Shown here: positions 13,068 to 25,858 of the stretch, piece by piece | Numbering within the stretch: the first letter of the stretch is position 1 | Layout of the letters: each line of letters starts with the position of its first letter | Assembly: GCF_032854445.1 (NCBI RefSeq) | Contig: NC_088303.1 | Coordinates: 24,805,501 to 24,869,500 of the forward strand | Direction: 5' to 3' | From: Liolophura sinensis | Taxonomy: Eukaryota > Mollusca > Polyplacophora > Chitonida > Chitonidae | DNA: 64,000 bases | Position numbers and translations under genes: made by a program | The notes under the pieces: generated by a model | Databases searched by the model: none | Told to the model about the DNA's origin: nothing | What the model saw: only the letters and a program-made list of their open reading frames with translations

Positions 13068-15340
13068 TTCTAAAAAATTCTTCTCTAGATATGTGCACTA
13101 TATTGTAAATGCAATTAGTTACATTGAAAATAACATTCTCTTCATTCCATGTGCTGCTGCATACTGCTACTTGAATTATTTTTCCCCCGTTTTAACTTGG
13201 CGGCCATTTTGTTCATTGATTACTGGATGCATGGTTATGGTGCCCTGTAATAAAACAGTTGATGGTTGGATACCAGTTGTCACATGGTACAGTCAGACCA
13301 ATGATCAGTGTTGAACACCTGGTCTCCATGACGGTTAATACCACCAGATGGCTATGGGTTGATATCTGTATTAGCCAGCATCAGAGTGAGTGGGAGGGAA
13401 GCTAGCACTAAACAGTCCTGCAAATCTCGTCAGAATACTTCACCAGTGTTCTCTGCCAGAGACGAACAGCGCAACCCACCAGAAGACGTGAAGATGGGTA
13501 TCTTGTGGAGTTCTCTCGCAGTTCACTGGCAAGTCTCACAGCCAGACTGTTGTTGCTTCAGAGTTGTGGAGTCACTTTCATCCAAAATACATGTCGTCTA
13601 AGTTTTCCTCTTTTTTTTTTTTTTCGTGCAGACAGTAACCCGGCCTTCAACTCTCTATGGTGATCTCCAGTCGACAAACTGGAGACCTGATTACTACCTA
13701 AGCTTGTCTTATTTTCCCGCTGTATTTTTCATGTAGATAACACGAGTTAAAAAACTATCCCAGTAGGCAAAGCAGCCCCGCTCAGAGACCTGCTGCTCTC
13801 AAGCCAACCCAAGAGCAGAACTGAGCCTCACACTTACACATGGCGGCGTGCCCTATCTCTTGTAAGCCACACATGTGCTCTGAAAACTTTTCAAGACTTT
13901 TTTGACTGGAGTAATTTGGGAAGAGTTTTATCAGGAGGGGGTTTGCTGTGGTAATTCCACAGAATGCCCTCCAGGTCATAGTTTATGGAAAGTTTGAAGG
14001 ATTTTCTCTTATCTTTTCAGCTCACCTCAGTGACGTCATGCAGGTTGTTCATGGGAACAAGTTATTACATACTAGTTCTATTCAATAGCCACTTTACTTC
14101 ACACCAGCTATTGTAATTAGGATGTCTTAGATGTGAGAGAGAAAAGCACATTTTTTTTCTTAAAGGTGACATTTTAGAGAAAATCAGGAGCATTCCTAGA
14201 CATTACCCCTGCAGAGTAATCAGACATTAGTGTTCAGCCTTCCCACAGAAACATCACAAGGATTAAATTTATCAAGGATCTCATCTGTTGAGCATCATCC
14301 AATTTGGGCTTACTGTGTTTCTGCTGACAGTACCTGTTTGTTCATTTTTTTTTATCATCTTAAAGAAATGGATACTTATCAAGACTTTCAAAAGATGTAG
14401 ACAAATGAAAATATATATAAACAGTTAATTTAAGCATTGACTGCAATATTTTTTTAGGGTTATTGGGGTATATAGACAAGGAAAAAATATGAATCCATGC
14501 AGCAGCAGGCTTAATCTGTAATGTATGATAGTTAAATTTTATGCAATGGTCATTATTGTTTTTCAGATTTATAACTGTGTCAGATATTTTTTTACTTACC
14601 TAACTCAATTTATGTAAGTGTTTCCTGATTAAATTATCTGCATCTAGCTGTTATTGTGGTACATGTAAGTAACAACACAGTTTTTGTACGATTTATCATT
14701 GTACAAAGCCAAAACAAGCTCTGACAAAATGAATTAGTTTTTACCTACCCTACTCATGGTAGAGATAAATTCCAGACTGTTGGGTCAAAATGTATAAAGT
14801 AAAGAGAGTAAAGTGACACAAATAGTGAAATACTGAGAAGGGAAGGTTAGGGTTAAATGTATTTGTATGAAACCTGAACCTGTCTCGTAAAAAGTTTGGG
14901 AAGTTTTGCAAGTAGACGCCTAATGTCTAGGTTTTAGCTTTCCATATCTGTGTGGTATAATTACCATTAGAAAAGTAATCATATGTAAAAAGGTAATATC
15001 ACACAGTTTCCTTATGGATAACAACTTCGGATTTATTTCTGTCGATACATATCGAAACGTCGGTAAAAAAAAATCAGAAGTTGCTAACCATAAAGAAACT
15101 TTGTGATGTTACTCTGTCAGCTTCTATATGCCTCTTAAAAAAACTTATGTAAAATTAAGTTTTGATAATGGTGCCATGGTTGTTGACTCATTATCAAAAG
15201 AATAGATTCATTGTTTATTATTTAATAGAATTTGTGTTCCCAAATTCACTTCGGATAGTTAAAGTGGATCAAGTTTTGGAATGATATAAATATGATGTAA
15301 ATGCATATTCTGTTGAACATTAATTAGTTTGTTTCCCCAC
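13068..15340. other. Non-coding stretch, no gene seen
   Basis: No exon-like segment with acceptable splice borders was found. Homopolymer T runs occur at 13609-13624 and a few other sites. Short frames on either strand (up to 80 codons) have no recognisable domain. Confidence 0.55.
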
Positions 15341-15441
15341 CGCTCTGCTCGGTTTCCTTCCATCACTGGCTGCCATCGTATAAATGAAATATTCTTGAGT
15401 ACAGCGTAAAACACAAGTCAAATAAAATAAATAAATAAAAT
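15341..15441 (+). mobile_element. SINE 3' fragment
   Basis: It starts within the body (CTCTGCTCGGTTTCC), then has CTGCCATCGTATAAATGAAA, TATTCTTGAGTACAGCGTAA and an AATAAAATAAATAAATAAAA tail. This is the same family as the full copy 440 bp downstream, with the tRNA-like head missing. Confidence 0.85.
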
Positions 15442-15617
15442 GAATCAGTTTGATTTTGCAGATGAACTTAATTCAAAAATAAACAGAAAAAACATAATAA
15501 AATGTTTTGTGAGTTTTCTAAATGTAATAAGGAGATTCCATTAATTAATGTGGTGTAAACAGTACTGTAAAGTGCGCACAAGCTTTTAGCACTATACATG
15601 TAATGGATCTTAAATAT

Positions 15618-16470
15618 AGACAAGCCTATATCACTATTGTTTACAAACATGTAGTGCTTACAAACCTTAATTATCAGTATTGTCTATACTCACAAGCCTA
15701 TATCAGTATTGTTTATACATACAAACCTTAATTATCAATATTGTCTATGCTTACAAGCCTTTATCAGTATTGTTTATATATACAAGCCTTTATCATTACA
15801 TACAAACCTTAATTGTCAATATTGTCTATACTTACAAGCCTTTATCAGTATTGTTAATACACACAAGCCTTAATTATCAATAGGGGGGCCTCCGTGGCTC
15901 AGTCAGTTAGCGCGCTAGCACAGCGTAATGACCCAGGAGTCTCTCACCAATGCGGTCGCTGTGAGTTCAAGTCCAGCTCATGCTGGCTTCCTCTCCGGCC
16001 GTACGTGGGAAGGTTTGTCAGCAACCTGCGGATGGTCATGGGTTTCACCCAGGCTCTGCTTGGTTTCCTCTCACCATAATAAGTGAAATATTCTTGAGTA
16101 CGGCGTAAAAACACCAATCAATCAATCAAAATATAATTATCAATATTGTCTATACTTATAAGCCTTTATCAGTATTGTTTATACATACAAGCCTTTATCA
16201 GTATTGATTTTATTTACAAGACTTTATCACTACTGTTTATACATATAAGCCTTTGTCAGTATTATCTATACATGTATGCAAAACCCTTTATCACTACTGT
16301 TTATACATACAAGCCTTTATCACTATTATCAATGCATGTACTTACAAGCCTTTATCACTACTGTTTATACATTCAAGCCTTTATCACTATTATGTATACA
16401 GTTTTTGCAAACCTCTGTCACAATTGTGTATTACACTGCTTTATCTCTATTGTCTATACAGCACTGATAA
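15618..16470. repeat. ~29-bp tandem array split by a SINE
   Basis: The unit is close to TATCAGTATTGTCTATAC plus TTACAAGCCTT, repeated with variation before and after the SINE (15618-15882 and 16135-16470). Some units are shortened or have longer spacers. Frames up to 137 codons across it reflect the repeat and show no sign of selection that I can see. Confidence 0.9.
15883..16134 (+). mobile_element. Full-length tRNA-derived SINE with target-site duplication
   Basis: The insert begins GGGGGGCCTCCGTGGCTCAG and has an A-box-like TGGCTCAGTCAGTTAG and a B-box-like GAGTTCAAGTCC, as in RNA polymerase III-driven tRNA-type SINEs. The tail runs AAGTGAAATATTCTTGAGTA, CGGCGTAAAAACACC and ends in (AATC)n. 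It is flanked by the 11-bp direct repeat AATTATCAATA at 15872-15882 and 16135-16145, the expected mark of LINE-assisted integration. It sits inside a minisatellite. Confidence 0.95.
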
Positions 16471-18035
16471 GCATCTGCTGCCATCTGTTTTCCCTGCTCT
16501 CTCTGGTTTGGCTGAGGTTCAGTCAGGAGTTGTCCTACGATTGTAGTGAAGAAAGATAGATGCCACAGGATTTCTGGTGTCCTCCACTCATAAAGCTAAT
16601 AGCTAGCTGTCATATAAGTGAAAAATTCTGGTGTATTTCATTCAATTAAAATAGTAATCAAATAACTAAGTAAATGAATTTCTGTTCTTCAATAAGTTCT
16701 AATCCGCTGATGATTGACAGATTAAGAGATGTGGTACCTTTACTGGGTTTTATCACTTAGCTGTCCAGCCCCTGAAATAGTCAAGTTTGTCAGTCACCAA
16801 CAATCCAATAAATCAGTCAAGCAGATATTTGCCTGGTTTTTTAGCTAGGTATTACGTCTGGGTCATTGGCCATCGTGCAGTACAGACGAGCTGTTGTTTG
16901 TTTGTACTCAGGGTTATCGGTCCACCTTCATGTTCATGAGAAAGGGATCTCATTTCTCTGTGAGTCGTAAATTTTATCACGTAAGTTTAAGGTAAACAGC
17001 TATTCCATTCCACATTCGTTTGCTGTTGGTTGCTTGTTGAGGTCTAATTTAGCCCTGGTACCATAGTGGTATGGCAGTGGTTTGCAGTATTACACATTTA
17101 CGTTGATGTATGAGTCACTGGTGTAATTGATTTCGTTGATATAGTTACTCAACGACTCACTATATAAGTTAACTGGATCTCACATACTTTTTTTTTTTCT
17201 TTCTTTTTCTGGCCCAAAACTTCTAACATATCTAGTCCTGCCTAATGTACTGCGTTTTGATGACTTTTTATCGCCAGTCTGTCTGAAAACGTGTTCTCTG
17301 AGGTCTTGCATTTCAGTCTACATCCAGAAGGGCTTGTTTTGTGGCATGATTGACAAGAAAATAGAAAGCTAATTGAAAACAGACTTTACTACTCAAAAGT
17401 TAACGGTAATGGTCCAAATATGATACTACCACATTTAATATTGTAACTAGTGATGAATAGAACAATGAGTATGGTAGTTTTGAACTGTACTCAAAGGAAC
17501 GGCAAGCCCCAGAGTAAAGCTCTATCTTCCCCTCACGCGGCGTATATTTTTAGATTACAAATTTTTTTTTTTATTGAGGCATGTTCAAGGTTGAAAAATG
17601 TTTCCTAATGTTAAAAAAAAAATTCAAGGACAACGTGGTATGACTTGGGTATTACAATTCAGTTTTAGCATATAGGCCATCTCAGTCAAATCCTTTCTGT
17701 TAGCTTTCATTCCCCATCTTTTTTTTTGTCAATAAAAAGGAGTTGTCCATTTCTGTCACTCAACTATCACTTGAGCTCCCTATCCTACAACCTCAGGGTG
17801 AAAAAAAATTGACAGTTAGTCTGTGATGGTTTTCTCACTCACTGACTCCATTCATTTATGAAATCATTTCTTGTTCCAGAACATTCTTGATGTCAAACTG
17901 GGGAAATCACTATACTGCCTCTGTGCAAGCTTTTGGCCTTTTTTATGCTCATTTGGTGCCATAGTTATATATATTTTTATTGTATTTATTTGGTAGCTTT
18001 CTGTAAGCCAGGGACAATTTGGCAATAAAGTTTGA
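16471..18035. other. Non-coding stretch, no gene seen
   Basis: No exon, RNA gene or recognisable repeat family could be supported. Several A or T homopolymers of 8-11 bases are present. Confidence 0.55.
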
Positions 18036-18275
18036 TAGTCCAGACATTGAAAGTGTTAATCAGCCATGGAAAGAGACAGTTAATCCACCCATCGAAGTTC
18101 CTAATCCAGATCTGGAAAGTGTTAATCCAGCCATGGAAAGAGACAATCCACACCTGGAATTTGCTACTCCAGACCTGGAATTTGCTACTCCAGACCTGGA
18201 ATTTGCTACTCCAGACCTGGAATTTGCTAATTAAGACATGGAATTGGCTACACCAGATATTGAAAGGGTAAATTA
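18036..18275. repeat. 21-bp tandem repeat, degenerate at its left end
   Basis: The clean core (about 18150-18232) repeats GCTACTCCAGACCTGGAATT plus T with a 21-bp period. To the left, more diverged units (AATCCAGCCATGGAAAGAGA and relatives) continue the pattern. The period is a multiple of three, so frames stay open on both strands (71-99 codons), but nothing supports translation. Confidence 0.88.
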
Positions 18276-21200
18276 ATGTTGCCATGGAGTTTGCTGATGC
18301 AACCAGGGAGTTGTTGAAAAAGTAGAGTAAATTTGTTAACAGTTATATGCCATGTGCAAACTGTTTTCAGTGAGTGGGTGTAAGGGAATTCTGGAGAACT
18401 CATTAGTTTTGGAACCCAGACGTTGAAGAATGCCAAGCAAGTACACTTGCCATTTTGTAGACAGTTTTACAAGAATTTCATGTGTTTCAAATGTTGACAT
18501 GTCTGGCTTCATATTCACCAATTACTATTAAATGTTACATTATCTCGGCCTTGAGACATAGAAATGATTAGCGTAGGCACTGATTGCAGCGAGCATTTTA
18601 TTCTCTGAGAGTCAGCAAAGTAGAAATCATTCTGTTTAATTCTCAATTTCGTGGTTAATTATACTGTATGTTAGACCTTTCAGGATTTGATATTATATAT
18701 ATTTTGTGAGGAATGATATATTTATAATATAATGTCTCTAACTTGTCATATGGTGTATGTGGCACGTAGCTTTTAAAGACAGATCTGATCATACCAGTAT
18801 CTAAAACTTCTTTGAGATTCATTACACTGACCTCTAACTCTTGCGGGTGATCTTGATGGTGCAGGGAATGGTCTGCTCGTGGAAAGACCAGTTGCTCACC
18901 TTTGATTAAGAACCTGATGAAAGATTTATGGAATTTGCGACTCATTTAAAACATGAAACCAGATAAAAAGTTTGAAAGTTAGAAGTCATAAAGAAATGAA
19001 ATGTATGTGTATGTCTTTTTGTAATGGCATATTTAGGGCCTAGAAAAGTATTAAATCTTTGAATAATTTATTTTATTATTTGATGAGGGTTTGGTATTTA
19101 TGTTTTTTTTTTGTATATTTTAAAAGTACTCTTGTATTAATCAAACTTATTATATATGTTTGATTGTATTCGTTATTCATTATTATATACGTATTGTTGC
19201 TTTTGTTATTTCGTTATTATATATGTATTATTGTATTCGCTATTCATTATTATATATGTATTTATATATTTGTATTTCCAAATTGCTGTGAAAAATTGTA
19301 AATTTTGCTCTGACACAGAGTGCAACACTAGCTAGATATACATGTACTCTATTTGTATACTTTACTGATTTTACCTCTTCTGTTGCACCATCATGTACAG
19401 TTTATAATGATGTCATGATTCTAAGTACTGTAAGTATTTAACCCTTTCAACCTTTTCATTCAAGATGCAAGCTTAATGAAACAGTGCAAATCATTTCTCT
19501 ACACTACATAGTTCTCTCAGAATGTTGCAAAATATTTGTTACAGTGTTGCTTGGGAAAGTTGAAGAATTAGCTAGAGTGTATGCTGATATTCACAGTTTC
19601 TTCAAAAGTTTGTCTGTAGGTCTTTGTGTCTAGGTCTGCTGTATTGGACTCTATATCCAGTAGGTATAATCATACACAGGTTGCTGTTTGACTTTGGCAT
19701 TGTAGAAGGACAAATTGCTTTCTGTCCGTCTTCAAACTTTGCAACCCTCGAGCCACAGGTGCGTGTAGGTTTGCCACTAATTGCATTTCTTTATCAGCAT
19801 CCTGAAATGTCTTATGATGCCAATGCTGTTGTAAAATATGGAAAAAGCAGATAAACTTAGAGATGTTGTTGTTGTCAGTGGTGTCTAACGCACAGAAAAG
19901 TAAGCATGTACATGTGAGAGATAGGGTTTAAGTCGGGTGAGATTTAGGGACTGTAGTGTAGAAGATAGGGAATGTTGCGTAAGCTCTTGTGTCAGCCAGG
20001 GACCATTTGTTCTGACATTTACATGTGCAAGGGTTCCTCTATCTGGAGCTGTTTTAGCGCCCTCACACTTTGCGGATACACAAGAACACATCTATTTTCA
20101 ATAAAGCCTGAACTTTTCCCAGGATGGAACATTAACCGTTGTCAGCTTGTGACCGAGGGGAATTTCTAGAGCCTGACAAGTGGATGATAGGTGAAACTTA
20201 GGTAATCACTCTAATAAACAAGGAAGGTTAAAATTAGACACAAAAATGAAGAGAAAAAAAAAAGGGGGGGGGGGACTGAAGCACAGAAAACTTACAAAGG
20301 TAAACAAAAACAGTCTAATTTTGTTACTAACTTTTTCCATAGTGCTTCTGCACGTATAGCCATGGAAACCATTACTTTCCTCTATCTAGATGGGGTTTTT
20401 TTCCATCGTAAGTAAAGTTCAGACTCATCTAGTACCATATACCGGCTTGTATGTATCAGTGTTTGCAAAGTTTGGGTGCATGTTCTAACTGCTTATGATA
20501 TCCTTTCTATTTAGCTTTCAAATTTACTGAATCCCTTCCTTAATGTTCATCCTTTCATCTTGTTGATTCATTTAGGATCTTTTGATTTTCCAAAAAAAAA
20601 TTTCAGTCACTGATTAATGATGCTCTTTGAATCATGGTTTTTGAACATTCCCTCAGTGAAATGATGTGTAACATTATGGTCATGTAAGCATGTCAGACAT
20701 CAGAACTCTAATTTATATTAAATGATCTGAGTGACAAGTGCACAGAAAATAAGCTGTAAGAATCTGTATAGTATAGAAACAGTTGTGCTAGATGGTAGAT
20801 TGATATGACATTTTTTGTGTTGACGTATTCTCTAAAACCATATAAACTATTTTGATGTGGAAAGAGAAGTCAGTGTTTGTAATTTGTCGTCCACTGACTT
20901 GTCGCTTTGACAGGTTTATTTATACATGTACATGTGGGTACCTGTCTTAAGTGAGCAGTGAAGGTAAATTTATAGCCCACCTGAATTCCAACATCAAAAG
21001 TTACTTGTGATAAATCAGTACCTCTTACATGATGGTTTGAGCATTGTTTAAACGTGCACTAGCTCAGGTGTCTGAATCTACCTATCAATCACAGGTGTAC
21101 CCAGCTCCAGGTCTCTTTAACACCCATTAAACTTGTCATGTCACCTTATTGCAACAGGTGACCCTAGGTTTGCACCTGTTGGACAATTCTCTAGTTTTAT

Positions 21201-24200
21201 TACTGTGTCAAATACAGGTTAAATTTGCGGATGTTCTCATGAAAGGGTAATATTTGGTATACCTAAGGCCTGATAATTAATCATTGACAGCCTAATGATA
21301 TCTGTGGAATCATGATAGGATTTTAAGAAGCATGATGTCAGATGTATTGTTTTCCATCTTATCATGCTATCATCGCATGTCTTTCAATTTTTTTTTTTTT
21401 TGAATATGTTAAAATCTAAATGGACAATGTGTTAAAAAGTAAATAAATGGGATCTTAACAGTATCATATGAAGCCTTTATGTATTTCTGAAAGTACATTT
21501 TGACATACAAAACTTAAGGTGAAATGAAGTGTCAGCATTCGGACCAGCCAGCTACAGTCTGGTGTATGCATAACCAAAATAATTAAAGTGCCGAGAGAAA
21601 CCTGCGTGTAAAACAGAAACAGCGCATGTATGTAGTGAATAGTTTGATATGGTTTGCTTAATGCTGAATAATTTTAACAAAGCAGGTGGACAGATTTACG
21701 AGCACAATCTGTTCATGCTACAGTAATGTTTGATAAACCTGTTTAATTTGAATTGCACTTCTTCACACCGCTAGCAGAAGTCTTAAGGGCGTCCCTGAGG
21801 AATGAACCGGGGGTAGGGGAGGGGGGGGGGGGGCATCCATGTGCATTAGACAGTCTGGGCAGCATGCATGTGGCTGGCAGAAAGTTTAAAGGTCACCTGA
21901 ACTCCCTCCCCTTAAGTCTTAGGTCTGTGTCAGGTAAATAAGTACAGCTTTACAATGGAGTGCTGAATGGGCAGGTACAACAGAGGAGGGCCTGAATAGA
22001 GTAGTCAGGTGGAAAGAAAGAATCAAAGCTGTAGGTCCACTAATGCTACAACGGTCACGGAGTGGTCAAATTTCACCACAGGTTAAATCCTGTGAATGGA
22101 CGCTTTGTCCGCAGCATTGGCCAACCCATGGGTAAATAAAGAGGCAAATTTGCTGCCGGAATTGTAAACATAATGCAAATATGATTGGCACAAAGACTTG
22201 TTGATTTGCAGAAATACTGGTGCAGATAATTGCAAGTGTTTGGTCACAATGGTAGATTTGACCAGGGCAGTCCAGTGAAGCAGCGGCTTTCATACACTAC
22301 CAGGAGGTGTGTCCACCTTTCCTATGGGATATCTGGGAAGTGACATGGGAACATCTATTAAATTCATTCATGTTCATCGTACATTTGCATACTGAAGTGG
22401 TCAGATGGTTGTGAATTATTTGGGAATTGTCTTCTTCAGCATTTGAAGTTCTTCTTGTGGCAAAAAAAAAGTGCTCTACTTGGTGGAAGTAGCTAATAAA
22501 TGGCCCTTTCATGAATGACATTTATCTTCATATCTTGGACTGGATTGCTTCATCTGACATTCTCATGAAAGTCTGTATGGTTACATGTCCACACAAAATA
22601 ATTTCAGTTTTTGAAAATCAAGTTAAGGGTAATTGTGAACATATCTAGTTCGGTTTTTCATAGCTACCTTTTGGCAAATTTTCATTACTTTTTCATTCTT
22701 GAATAGAATATTTTAGTCAAGATAATAAATTTAAGGTTGTTTTAATTGTTCGTGATAAAACAATGAAGGAAAATTTAGGTGTCTAGTATGCTTCATGTTT
22801 TTTTTAAAATATAGATATGTGTAAAGAACAAATTTGTTTTTAATTAGACTCTGTTAAACCTGGTATTTGGTGTTTTTAAAGTGAAGTTTTATAAAGGACA
22901 GCTAGAAAGTGTGATCATGGGCTTTCTTTTGAACCACTAGTAAGTAAATGAGCTTCATAGTATACATCTATATTTATATCAAGTATTAGGGTAAAGAATT
23001 CTTGAGGTCCTTTTTCTAAATTCAGATTTGTAATGTCAGTATTTGGCAAAACCCCTTAGGTGTTAAGGTAGAAGTTGTTTAAGAGGAACAGCGTAACAAA
23101 TAGTTTCATCATTCACTCGTCTTTCTTTCCTCTTTTTAAGTCTAGCTGTGCAAATGGCCTATGACAGACGCTGTGAAATTCTGCAACTCCAGACAGTCCT
23201 GTGATTGTCTTTAATTTAGGCTAAAATTAATCCCTTGGCAGGATTTGTGGCAGATGGCGTGGGGCTCCTATTTCTGAGCTGTTTGAACTGGTTTATTGGG
23301 CTGTAGTTGGAACGAGTCTGGCGTCTGAAAATGGCCGTGTGTACATCAGCTTTTTCATTGATACTGGCAGGGAGGATTGCCCTAACTTACTCCAGGCCTC
23401 TCATCAGACTGATTAAGTAACGGTAAACAAACGCCATCATTGAGAGGAAACTGTTTCAGAGAAAATCGGAGAGTCGAGACGTGACTGCAGAACACATTCT
23501 GTGTTTCTTCACTCAAGTCATTATGACAACAGCTAGGTCACATGTCAAACACCGTCATCAACATTGTTGACTTAGATGGTGCCAGCTAAAAGGAGCAGTC
23601 GAAATTATTCGTTGAAAGCAGTTGAATAACAGCACAGGTTCCATTTCTGTGTGATTTTCTTTTCTTTAGCCTTGAGCTAATCCCGTGACTTTGTCAACAG
23701 GGATAGCCAGCTTCTGCCTGTATGTGGCCTGTGCTAAAACAGATCGGCATGAGCCTGTGTTGATTTGGCTCATTTCAACACAATACAAATCCAATTTTTG
23801 TGAGCACTCAACGCAGGCTGTTATGATTGATTTGTGAATAGGCCTCATCAAGCATTTGGCCGTGAGATGATAATCAGCTTAAAACCTCTCAAATTCTGTT
23901 TGGCACTGGGTGATAATTAGATACAAATGCTGCTACTTTGAGCATAAATATGCGTTATCTGCTATTAGTAGAAGGAATTGAGTTAGGAAATGGCCACTAG
24001 GACTGTTGAGGGAATTGCTATCTTTGCTGTTATATAATTAAGTGAGATTTAGTTATTGTTGGCGTGTTAGCCTGCTGTTCTGATCACATTTCAAGTGTAA
24101 TCTGATTTGAATATGAGAGCAATTTCGAGCTGCTATTTGGCACACTTCGTATATGTTTCCTGAACAAAATCAATTAGCCCGAGCAAAATCCTAACAAGCA

Positions 24201-24538
24201 GGTGACTGGATGAATTTCTCACAATGCCTTCAGATGCTTGGCAGTATTATAAAAAGCAATCATGCATGGATATCACAATGCATGGTTTCATGGGTACGGT
24301 ATTGCAATTTCCATGGAGATCATGAATTTAATAATAGCAGCCTATTTGTTTGGCTTGCTCTGCCTTGCATATGGTCAATTTGTAATAAAAATATTAATGT
24401 CTGTTGTTATTTAAATCCTCACACTTAATGTGACGCTTTCGTTTATAAAGTGAATATAGTAAATTTAAGATAGTTTATTGATGATTCCTTCATTCCTTTT
24501 AAGTATAGTTAATGTACCTTGAACACCTACCCTATTTA
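18276..24538. other. Long non-coding stretch, no gene seen
   Basis: No exon was recognised. Noted inside are AT-rich degenerate repeats (about 19143-19262, units near TATTCATTATTATATATGTA), an 11-G tract at 20264-20274, a G-quadruplex-capable tract at 21808-21833, and a cluster of CAGGTG E-boxes at about 21060-21185. The segment at about 23120-24180 is less AT-rich and more complex than its surroundings and may be a conserved non-coding element. The last two points are inference. Confidence 0.5.
21808..21833 (+). other. G-quadruplex-capable G tract
   Basis: Three or more runs of four or more G occur within 26 bases: GGGGG, GGGG, and then a run of 13 G. This fits the usual G4 sequence rule on the + strand. 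No gene is near enough to assign it a role. Confidence 0.7.
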
Positions 24539-24716
24539 TTCAACCTTTTCGCATATGAAAGGGCAACTTTCATTGAAATTTATACACATTTTAAAGAGAC
24601 AAAACTACATCGTCAATTTCAGGGCTTCACAAGAGTATAACTTTATCAATCTACCCAGAATACTGTCTTCAGAACATGCTTGGATAAACACCTTGCAAAC
24701 ATACAAAAAGTTTGAA
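24539..24716 (-). mobile_element. MITE-like inverted-repeat element, minus-oriented copy
   Basis: The + strand starts TTCAACCTTTTCGCATATGA and ends ATACAAAAAGTTTGAA, giving imperfect terminal inverted repeats. Read in reverse complement, its interior aligns along its whole length with the copies at 31274 and 59337, including blocks like ATAGGTGTTTAT and GATAAAACT. It has no coding capacity. The 113-codon frame that overlaps it is incidental. Confidence 0.8.
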
Positions 24717-24951
24717 GAATTACAGTACATAAAGCTCTGTAAGGCATTGCAAAGCTTTCTCTGTTATAATCATCTTTTTGTATTAACTCATGAAGAGACT
24801 TTAATGTCTTTAAAAACAAACAACAAAATAAATAAAGTAATGTTAAATGAAGAGTGGTGAAAACAGAACTAAAAGGTCAAAGACATTTTTTTGATGAGAT
24901 GCTTGGCAAGTCAAACTTCTAAATAAGGAATTATTACAAGGCCCTGGAAAA

Positions 24952-25858
24952 TGCCATGTCAAAGCAACTGGAAACACGATGTCGAGGCCATGGGATGGGC
25001 CATGTCGGAGCAACCGGATAGACGATGTCGAGGCCATGGGATGTGCCATGTCAAAGCAACTGGAAACACGATGTCGAGGCCATGGGATGGGCCATGTCAG
25101 AGCAACTAGATAGACGATGTCGAGGCCATGGGATGTGCCATGTCAAAGCAACTGGAAACACGATGTCGAGGCCATGGGATTGGCCATGTCGGAGCAACTG
25201 GATAGAGGATGTCGAGGCCATGGGATGTGCCATGTCAAAGCAACTGGAAACACGATGTCGAGGCCATGGGATGGGCCATGTCGGAGCAACTGGAAACACG
25301 ATGTTGAGGCCATGGGATGGGCCATGTCGGAGCAACTGGATAGAGGATGTCGAGGCCATGGGATGGGCCATGTGGGAGCAACTGGAAACACGATGTCGAG
25401 GCCATGGGATGGGCCATGTCAGAGCAACCGGATAGACGATGTCGAGGCCATGGGATGTGCCATGTCAAAGCAACTGGAAACACGATGTCGAGGCCATGGG
25501 AGGGGCCATGACAGAGCAACTAGATAGACGATGTCAAGGCCATGGGATGTGCCATGTCAAAGCAACTGGAAACACGATGTCGAGGCCATGGGATGGGCCA
25601 TGTCGGAGCAACTGGATAGACGATGTCGAGGCCATGGGATGTGCCATGTCAAAGCAACTGGAACCACGATGTCGAGGCCATGGGATGGGCCATGTCAAAG
25701 CAACTGGAAACACGATGTCGAGGCCATGGGATGGGCCATGTCGGAGCAACTGAAAACACGATGTCAAGGCCATGGGATGGGCCATGTGGGAGCAACTGGA
25801 AACACGATGTTGAGGCCATGGGATGGGCCATGTCGGAGCAACTGGAAACACGATGTTG
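24952..25858. repeat. 46-bp minisatellite with 92-bp higher-order unit, ~20 copies
   Basis: The unit is GGCCATGTCGGAGCAACTGG, then AAACACGATGTCGAGG and CCATGGGATG. Copies alternate between type A (gtgccatgtcaaag...ggaaacacg) and type B (gggccatgtcggag...ggatagacg) for copies 1-7 and again for about 11-16, making a 92-bp higher-order repeat. Elsewhere the alternation breaks into hybrid copies. As 46 is not a multiple of three, a frame cycles through all three registers and yields a 46-residue periodic peptide in every + frame, so the 94-137 codon frames on both strands are repeat artefacts. Confidence 0.95.

Noticed and set aside
15883-15985. A true tRNA gene
   Set aside because: The A- and B-box-like motifs belong to the head of a SINE with a long body, a repeat tail and a target-site duplication. 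The anticodon arm is not intact.
24519-24860. 113-codon open frame as a gene
   Set aside because: Half of it is the minus-oriented MITE-like element. The rest is low-complexity Lys/Asn-rich sequence.
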